From the NCBI GenBank assembly GCA_034670405.1, contig JAXDDX010000045.1, positions 2,516,501 to 2,580,500 of the forward strand: 64,000 bases of DNA, given 5' to 3'. Below are positions 51,344-61,469 of the stretch, in pieces (the first letter of the stretch is position 1; every line of letters starts with the position of its first letter). A program made the translations under genes and the position numbers. The notes under the pieces are model-generated. The model was given only the letters and a program-made list of their open reading frames with translations, ran no database searches and was not told the origin of the DNA. Source of the DNA: Hoplostethus atlanticus. Taxonomy: Eukaryota > Chordata > Actinopteri > Trachichthyiformes > Trachichthyidae.

Positions 51344-54300
51344 TAACATATTAATATATACTTGTGTGGAATCAGGTTCAGTTCTTCCCATAGATAACTA
51401 GTGTGGTATTGATCAGTTACAATAAATAGGTAATCAATCAAACTGTCTGAGGCTAATCAGGATAATATTAGCTTGCATGATGAATAAAGGTTTCTGGTCT
51501 GCCCACAGCAATGAAAGTATTTTTGCTTCAAGGTCTGACCATTAAGGACGATCTAGAAGCCATGGTGGACGAGGGCAGGCTGTTCCTGAATGTAAACAGA
51601 TTGGACCTCCCGTTGGTGAAAGCAGTAATTGCTCTCTGGTGACTGTATCCCAGCATTTTGTCAAGGTTGAACCACACGGTGCAGCGTTTCTTATTCACAT
51701 GTCCCAGGCCTGGGGCGCTGGGAGTCTCTTCCACCTCAACCCCCCGGAGACAGTCATTAGCCTGGTTAGTTCGGCTTCACAACAACCATCTGAATAATGC
51801 CTGTTAGACTGAAGCTGAAAGGCGTTCAGGGCGTCAAGTGTGTGATCTCACATGGTATCCTCTCAACGCTCCACACGGTTTCATGTCAACACATATTGTT
51901 GTTCATGACTCACTTCCAAAGCTGTGACACCAACTCTCAAACGCTGCTCATAATTGTAGGGTACAGCCAGCAAGCAAAATGCATTCTGGGCATGAGAGTG
52001 TTAATTTGATCCATAAACCAAATAATTAGCAAAGTCAAATTTCAGATCGGATAGCATCTGTGTGGCCTGCATGAAAAAAAAAGATGATATGAATTGAATT
52101 GACACAGTTTGTCTAATTATTTATTACTGTGCAAAAGTTCAAATCTCCCTTCTCCCTTACTGCCCTTAACATTCAGTGATTCATATTTTGAGTATTTATT
52201 TCCTCTACGCCCAGTCCTAATCTCCTAAGAAGCCGTGACTCCTCCCAGCTCTCAACCAGCACCAACGAGGCTTCATACAGATCAGATCGTTAATTGCTCC
52301 ATTACAGCTCCCATCTCATCACATTAAACTTTATTGGTGCAAAGCTATCTCAGGGGTAATGGACAGCCGGCCTGGCCTGGCCAGACGGTGAAAGCTGGCC
52401 AAACAATAGCTGGTTGTCCTGCAGGGACGCTGGGGAGGCGAAACCTCCTCTAAATCTCTTTGTTGGATGAGATGAATCCAGACTGCTGAGGTTAATGCTG
52501 CTGCTTCACTGACAGCCTTGACACAAAGTGCAGTGCAGGGCTCTACGCTAACTTTTTTCCCAAGGAGTACATGTGCTCCTAAATGAAAAAATCTAGGAGC
52601 ACACAAAGAAATTTAGGAGCACAGTGAAAAATGTTCAAGTAACACAGAGTTTATTAACAAACAATTTATTACATACATATTTGAATATGAATATATGTAT
52701 GCATATGTTTGAATATTTCAATATGTATGAACATGTTTTCTCTAGCCATGGGAACGTTTTGAGCCAATTCGCATTAAATCTATAGACAAGTTTTTTTCGA
52801 CCACGCCCCCATTTTCGGTTCATTTCCAGTAGTGGGTAAACAACTTCCGGGCCAATATACCTTAACGTGTAAGCGCCAAAGTTAAATGTCAAAGCAAATG
52901 CAGTGGGAACATTCATCAACTTTCCTGATAAGGGAAGGTGCTGTGTCTATCCCACACCCAGACACAGTACACACCTGGGAGGATAATATGACAAAATGGC
53001 CAAATATAACGTATGGCAAAATATGTTCGTACTTCGTGGAATCGATGGCGGTAACGTTAGATGGTAACGCGATGGAAAATCTGAAAAGCTCAGATGCATA
53101 TCAGTATCTCCACAGCAACAAAGTTGGTAGTGTACCAACCTACAAACACGACAGATTTGTCTATTTGAAATATATTGTTGAACCAAGCCAGTGTCTTAAA
53201 AACAGCTGGCATAATGCGTGGGTTGTGGTAAGTTGTGTAGCAGGACCAGGGCGATCGTGCAGCCACGCAGCAGCAAACCTTTGGAAGCTGTGTAACGTTA
53301 ACATCCGCGATTCCAAATCTGTCATTGTTTTTTTGTGAAACGAAAACAGTGGTGTGCAGGGACATTGCCGTTTTGTGGCGGGCCGATGCTCAAACACTCT
53401 TTCCAACCACTCATTCAAGCGTTTCCGTGTATTAGGACAGCCACGCACCGCACAATGTGTCCCCGAACCCCTTTTAGATACAAGGTTAATTTAATATATA
53501 TATATACAGCGGGTAAAATAAGTATTGAACACGTCACCATTTTTCTCAGTAAATATATTTCTAAAGGTGCTATTGACATGAAAGTTTCACCAGATGTTGG
53601 TAACAACCCAAGTAATCCATACATACAAAGAAACCAAAACATAAGTTCAGAAATTAAGTTATGTGTAATAAAATGGAATGACACAGGGAAAAAGTATTGA
53701 ACACGCTTACTGAAATTGATTTAATACTTCGTACAAAAGCCTTTGTTGGTAATGACAGCTTCAAGACGCCTCCTGTATGGAGAAACTAGTCGCATGCATG
53801 GCTCGGGTGTGATTTTGGCCCATTCTTCCACACAAACAGTCTTCAAATCTTGAAGGTTCCGTGGGCCTCTTCTATGAATTCTGATCTTTAGTTCTTTCCA
53901 TAGATTGTCTATTGGATTCAAGTCAGGTGATTGGCTGGGCCATTCTAGCAGCTTTATTTTCTTTCTCTGAAACCAATTGACAGTTTCCTTGGCTGTGTGT
54001 TTGGGATCATTGTCTTTCTGAAATGTCCACCCTCGTTTCATCTTCATCATCCTGGTAGATGGCAGAATGTCTCGGTACATTTTTCCATTCATCCTTCCTT
54101 CAATTATATGAAGTTTGCCAGTACCGTATGCTGAAAAACAGCCCCACACCATGATGTTCCCACCTCCAAACTTCACTGTTGGTATGGTGTTTTTGGGGTG
54201 ATGTGCAGTGCCATTTGACCTCCAAACATGGTGTGTATTATGGCATCCAAAGAGTTCAATTTTGGTCGCATCTGACCAGACTATATTCTCCCAGTATTTC

Positions 54301-56266
54301 ACAGGCTTGTCTAAATGTTGTGCAGCAAACCTTAAACGAGCTTCAACATGCTTTTTCTTCAGCAATGGAGTCTTGCGTGGTGAGCGTGCATACAGGCCAT
54401 GGCGGTTGAGTGCATTACTTATTGTTTTCTTTGAAACAATTGTACCTGCTAATTCCAGGTCTTTCTGAAGCTCTCCACAAGTGGTCCTTGGCTCTTGGAC
54501 AACTCTTCTGATAATTCTTTTCACTCCTCTGTCAGAAATCTTGCGAGGAGCACCTGGTCGTGGCCGGTTTATGGTGAAATGATGTTCTTTCCACTTCCGG
54601 ATTATGGCCCCAACACTGCTCACTGGAACATTCAGAAGTTTAGAAATCCTTCTGTAACCAATGCCATCAGTATGTTTTGCAACAATAAGGTTGCGAAGGT
54701 CTTGCGAGAGCTCTTTGCTTTTACCCATCATGAGATGTTTCTTGTGTGACACCTTGGTAATGAGACACCTTTTTATAGGCCATCAGTTGGGACTGAACCA
54801 GCTGATATTAATTTGCACTGACAAGGGGCAGGATTGCTTTCTAATTACTGATAGATTTCTTTAGTGTCTTGGCTTTCCATGCCTTTTTGCACCTCCCTTT
54901 CTTCATGTGTTCAATACTTTTTCCCTGTGTCATTTCACATTATTACACATAACTTAATTTATGGACATCTATGGTTTGATTTCTTTGCATGTGTGGATTG
55001 CATGGGTTGTTACCGACATCTGGTGAAAATGTCATGTCAATAGCACCTTTAGAAATATATTTACTGAGAAAAATAGTGACACGTTCAATACTTATTTTAC
55101 CCGCTGTATATATATATAGCTAGGTAGCGTGAAGATAGCTCGGCGATGTTAGCAGCGTTTTGTGTAGATGTGTCTGCCGTCCTTGTAGTTTATAATCGGA
55201 AGTTCTGTACCCACCGAACACAAAAAAACGCAACAATGGTGGCGCCCTAGGTCAGAGCTGAAAAACATACTATTTATTATCTATACTCCCTCCGCCGGCT
55301 CCAGTGGACGTTGAAGTGACAGCGGGGTTTACGGTAGCTTCGCTAACGTTGTTCTCAGCCGCCCTGTCGTTACTAGCTGCCATGTTAACGTTAGCCGCCT
55401 CAGTTAAACCTTGCGAACCCCCTTCGCCGGATTCTTCTTTCTCCTTGTCTCTTTTTCGCTCAAAATAAAAATAAATGGGCTTCATTTTTAGCGATGTCTG
55501 CACGTATTAACGTTAACTTATAGCCTAGCATACCGATACTTTTTTCAGTGTTTACCTTTCTCTCACTTGACACCGGCTGCGTCATCAAAGAAAACTCTAC
55601 TGTGATTGGCGCATTGCTGCTTGTGGAATGTGGGACTTGTAGTTTTTGAACTATTAGCAGCGGGGGGGGGGGGGAAAGATTGTAATCTTTACTCGCACAC
55701 TGTGCTCGTAAATTATTTTTCCCGTTCGCACATATCTATTTTTAGGGGCAAATGCAAGTGAAATACTCGCACTGTAGAGCCCTGCAGTGGCTGAATTCAG
55801 CATTTTGTTTTTACGGGTCTATTGTTGCCTTATTAATATATTATATCAGAACTGTGAAGTGAAATCAATGATTTTTGATTGACTTAGTAACCAGGTGCAA
55901 CACTTACTAAATTACTTACTAAATATGTGTTATTATTATTATTAATTGATTTATTAACATTAATTAATGATTAAATAATGTACACAAAGTATTTACTTTA
56001 AGTATGTAATGTAGTAAATATGAAATGAACTAATGCACAATTAGGTAATCCATATTAAATATTAAAGATTAATTCTCCATTCATTAGCGATGGCTATTAT
56101 AAAGTGTTACTGGTCATTTTAGTTTTTAGCTAGCGCTTAAATCCAGAGGTCAGAGGTCACAGCAGCCTGACAATAGAAGGACTCTGAATGATCATAATGA
56201 TGGAGAAATGCTGGGGAATGAACTTGAATCGATCAACTATAAAAAACAGCATCCACTTAATAGAAG

Positions 56267-56300
<34 letters not shown>

Positions 56301-57308
56301 AACAGGTATTTGCCACAGTGTGCCTGTATCGGAGATCATAGCAGTGCGAGAGCTGAACGTGGAAAACAGCAACCGACCTAAAAATGATGGGAGGTGGCAG
56401 AAAATGTCGCAAAATCCAACGGAGGTCTACCAGTACGCATTCACAGGTATACACACTGTTATAACTGCTCTGTTATAACCGCTCTGTTATATCCGCTCTG
56501 TTATAACTGCTCTGTTATAACCGCTCTGGTATAACTGTGCTACTCACAGGTATACACACTGTTATAACCACTCTGTTATAACTGCTCTACTCACAGGTAT
56601 ACACACTGTTATAACCGCTCTGTTATAACCACTCTACTCACAGGTATACACACTGTTATAACCGCTCTGTTATAACTGCTCTACTCACAGGTATACACAC
56701 TGTTATAACCGCTCTACTCACAGGTATACACACTGTTATAACCGCTCTACTCACAGGTATACACACTGATATAACCGCTCTGTTATAATTGCTCTATTCA
56801 CAGGTATACACACTGTTATAACCGCTCTGTTATAACTGCTCTACTCACAGGTATACACACTGTTATAACCGCTCTGTTATAACCACTCTGATATTGCCAC
56901 TCTGTTATAACTGCTCTACTCACAGGTATACAACTGCTCTGTTATAACCGCTCTGTTATAACTGCTCTACTCACAGGTATACACACTGTTATAACCACTC
57001 TACTCACAGGTATACACACTGTTATAACCGCTCTGTTATAACCGCTCTGTTATTGCCGCTCTGTTATAACTGCTCTACTCACAGGTATACACTACACACT
57101 GTAATAATTGTATAAATATATAAGCATTATCCAGGAATCTATTACTTTAACAGATTTCATTACATCTTCAATGTAACATTTGCAATGTTTCACAAGTCAC
57201 TTATTATATTATCAGTTGTTGCAAACGCTTTTAATGAAACCAGGGCATAAATATGGATTAACACAAGACACATCATATATGAGGCCAGAGCCTCAGAGCT
57301 GTGTGCGT

Positions 57309-57351
<43 letters not shown>

Positions 57352-60300
57352 CTTATACACCACTGTGTTTCCTGTCTGCAGTGTCCTATGTGGAGAGGGC
57401 GAGGCAGCACCGCTGGCGGTGTCGTGACGTCACCTTCCACTGTCCAGAGGGGGCACTGTGTCAGCACTGGGTCAGCACCATCAGAGAGCAGCTTGCATCA
57501 CTCGGTCTGATTCGCTTGAAATTACTTCTTACTCTTTTATTGTTTGAGCTACAATTCTGTGCCAAATGTCTTTGTATTTTTATATTTGTGTTTGTTCTTT
57601 GTATTTTATTATCATTTATTTTATGTTAAGTCTTTATTCGTGTTCTCAGCTTTTTCGTTTTACTCCTCTGAAGCCCTTTGTAGCTCTGCTTTGATAAGTG
57701 CTATAGAAATAAAGTTATTATTATTATTATTATTACGACGGGTATTAAACTGGCACTGACTGTTTACCTGGTCAAGTACAGGGCAGCAGTGAGACCAGAG
57801 AGTTCAATTCCCGCCCTGCTTCAGCAGATCAATAGACTATCATAGTTCACTGTTTTAGCAGCGGCTTGGTTTTTACAATCCTTATCACTAAACAATGGTT
57901 GAAAACTTGCTGGCTCCGGGGACGATTAGACAATATCTCTTTTTAGAGAAAACCACGTCTGCAAAAGGTCAGTTTTTCAGAAATGAACAAAGAATGCATA
58001 TTTTCTCATTTATTTTCCATTTACGTTTGAAATCATACCATTTTTTTTCAGACATTTTTAAGGTTTCAAGGCCCCAAGGGTCAAAAACCCACACGCTTTC
58101 AATTAAAGGTTTCAGTTAATGTTCTTTTCTATAACTAGTGATGTGATCAGTGTAACTGAGTCAGCATTTGACCAAGGTCAGGGAATTGATATTGAGTCAC
58201 TAATACTGTGGCATAGTGCATTAAGTGATATTATATGGATGATATTATATTAGTCACTAATGCACCCTCAAAAATTACTCATGACATCCGGCGAATGAGA
58301 TAACTGATAATGACTATAATAGCAATAAATAATTCTAACTTTATTATGTGTAGCACTTTTTAAAACGGAGCTACAAAGTGCTTTACAAGCAATACAACAG
58401 TAAATAAAAGCCAATGAGATGAATAATAAATAAAAGCCCAAAATGAATTAAAGAAGGTTACTACAGAATAAACTAGATGAGTAGGATGAGAATAAAATGG
58501 GTATAAACAAATTATTTAAAAGCCTGTCTGTACAAATGTGTTTTAAGAAGCAATTCATCAAAGATGACACTGCACAAATGGGGGGGGATTGGTTACCCCT
58601 AATCGACTGATGCTGTAAAATGCTGACTACTTGAAAAGGCTTCCTATCTCCCCCTCACCCCACCGCCCCCTGCTGTGATTAAAAAGGTCTATATTTTTGT
58701 CCTCCCCATCCCCAGCCAGCAGACCCAAGCATTTGCTGGTGTACATCAACCCCTATGGAGGCAAACGGCGAGGCAAGCTCATCTACGAGCAGAAAGTCGC
58801 CCCCCTTTTCGCGCGAGCCAACATCTCCACGCATGTCATCGGTGAGTCCTACATCCCGCCGTTGATTTTGTCAAACTTCCTGTGTCTGTGGGAATAAAAA
58901 TGAAAAACGAAAGACTCTCTTATCTGTCATGTCGTTTTTCTTTGTCTGTTGCCGTAGTTACGGAGTATGCCAACCATGCGAGGGACCACCTGAGGACGGA
59001 GGCCGAGCTGAATAAGTGCGACGGGTGAGTCAGCGGTTCGTTTGTTTCCTTCCCTAGAGGGAATCCTACCCCGGTTGTTAGTTCACTTTGACCCTCTCAC
59101 CCTGTGTGACCTTTGACCCCTGCTCAGAGTGGTGTGTGTTGGAGGGGACGGAATGTTCAGCGAAATCGTCCACGGGCTGATCTGGCGAACGCAGAGCGAC
59201 AACAGCCTGGATCAGAACTGTCCGGACGAGTCGCTGGTTCCCTGTACACTGCGCATCGGCATCATACCTGCAGGTCAGAGCAGAGCACTACTTATTATAC
59301 ATTAACATTATTATAACACTATTAACATTATTATACTAACATTATAACACTATTAACATTATACCAACATTCTAACATTATTATAACACTATTAACATTA
59401 TTATACTAACATTATTATAACACTATTAACATTATTATACTAACATTATAACATTATTATAACATTATAACATTATTATAACACTATTAACATTATACCA
59501 ACATTCTGTTAACATTATATACTAACATTATTATAACATTATTATAACACTATTAACGTATTATACTAACATTATAACATTATTATAACACTATTACCAT
59601 TATTATACTAACATACTAACATTATTATAATACTATTAACATTTGAGTGTCATCGGCGTAACAGTGGAAGTTAATGCCAAATTTGCGAATGATGTCACCG
59701 AGTGGTAATATATAGATAGAGAATAGTAGTGGTCCTAGGACAGAGCCTTGTGGCACACCAAAGTCCATATTGCAACACTCTGAGGTCATGTTGTTGTAAA
59801 AGATGCGGTGTGTCGTTGGTTTCATAGAGCCAAATCAGTTTATATTCTCGCTGCCTGTTAAAATTAATATGTTGTATTTTGGCACATGAGCCTTCGTCCT
59901 CCAAGACAGAAACTAAGCAGGACCAGACACTCTTCGTATCGCTGCGTTTGCAGGGCAGAATATTTAAACCGCCTGCCCATCGGGTTGCCAGGTTTCTGAC
60001 GTTGGTGTTTGTGGATTGATGCTCTCAGTGGGCCCTTTAAGAGAAGCACTTCCCTTTAATTCTGAGAAAGAGAAACAACATAGCTCAATAGGCCTACAAG
60101 CACATTTTATGGACTTGCTCAAGGACACTTTGACAGGGCGCATGGTTGTTGATGGACACTTACTGGCTGTTGCAGACATTGAACCCATGATCTTACAGTT
60201 ACAGGACGGAGTCTAACCGTCACTTCCTGTCGGCTGTTAGAATAGAATAGAAGAATCTCTCAGTAATATCGTTCTGTCACTAAGTCAGGGTTACGCTGCG

Positions 60301-61419
60301 TTTCCTCAGTGAAGCATCAATGCATATTGTCTTACATTAACTATGTGTTGCATGTACTCTCTCTCTCACACACACAAACACACACACACACACATCTCTG
60401 GCCCCATTTCGTGGAGTTTGTGATGTTCTTGTTTCTGTCCTTGTTTTTCTTTATTTGTGTCCTTTGTTTTCTGTGAAGCATTTTGTTGCTAAAAGCTCTA
60501 TAAATAACTGACTGACTGTATGCAGACGAACGCTACGAGTCATGGGGGAGACATAAATTTTCTCCACAGCAGTGGAGACGTATTCCAGACGCAGAGTACC
60601 AGTTTAATTAATTGCTGCTTTGATTGTTGGTGGGTGGTGAGTATAGGAAGGTTGGCGAGGACGGGGGCGGGGCCAACAAGACACAATGAGAGCATCAACA
60701 CAGGCTCACGCCATGATTACACTTAAAGGGGCATTAAAGGATCATTCTGGTTATTTTCAACCTTAGTTGCTACTTTTTTCAATTCTGATCAAAATCTCGT
60801 CAATGACTTCACTGTAGAGCCACGTAGCGCTCAGTCAGCAGGGGGCGCTGTCTCCAGTCCAACAGGGAAACTCAGACAACTGAACCCAAAACACTGTTCA
60901 ACATCACAACACTCGCTGGAAAGATTCACCTCCATAAATGAATTCACTCATTTGTGTAGGCCACGCCCCCAGTCCTGAACTGCCCGGGGGGGGGGGCACC
61001 ACCACCAAACACAAATATATCAAATATCTTTTTATAAATCTAAAATTGTTATTTTATTTTAGCCTGTGTTGGGCTGCAGCCAATCAGAGAAATACTACTG
61101 CAGCCAATCAGCAAATTCACTGTAAATACGTTCAACCACCATCTGACTGAGATGAACTGATCAGGTTACTGACTGTAGCATTACTATATTACATTGCATA
61201 ATGTAATGTAATATAGTAATGTAATGTAATCTACATTACTATTCATTCACGCGTAACAGATCCAACGCCGCCGGCTGGCTGATGGGGATCCAGTGTGTTA
61301 ACAGAAACCACTGTTGTCTCATCAGGTTCAACAGACTGTATCTGCTTCGCTACTGTAGGCGCCAATGACCCTGTGACCTCAGCCCTGCACATCATAGTAG
61401 GTGAGTCAGATGTACCTGT

Positions 61420-61469
<50 letters not shown>

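Larger units (their letters stand above)
52536..55784. mobile_element. Inverted-repeat DNA element with SWIM-type frame, interrupted by a Tc1 transposon
   Basis: The left end CAGGGCTCTACGC and the right end in reverse complement CAGGGCTCTACAG are inverted repeats, both flanked by CAGTG. Subterminal GTGCTCCTAAATG/ATTTAGGAGCAC motifs lie near the left end (52570-52622), and a more diverged ACTGTGCTCGTAAAT near 55697-55711. Without the nested Tc1 the element would be about 1.65 kb. It holds a + strand frame with a SWIM-like motif and a minus-strand frame at 55270-55503 starting near [15 protein letters not shown]. The TIR resembles hAT ends, but the 5-bp flank repeat is shorter than the usual 8 bp, so the superfamily is open. 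Confidence 0.55.

Noticed and set aside
57505-57629. Continuation of the cerk exon 3 frame to a stop at 57627
   Set aside because: The extension is hydrophobic low-complexity sequence before a retroposon tail; splicing at 57504 restores the ceramide kinase alignment.
61180-61220. 16-bp AT-rich inverted repeat in cerk intron 6
   Set aside because: Built from TAATG/CATTA-type simple sequence, so pairing is expected by composition.
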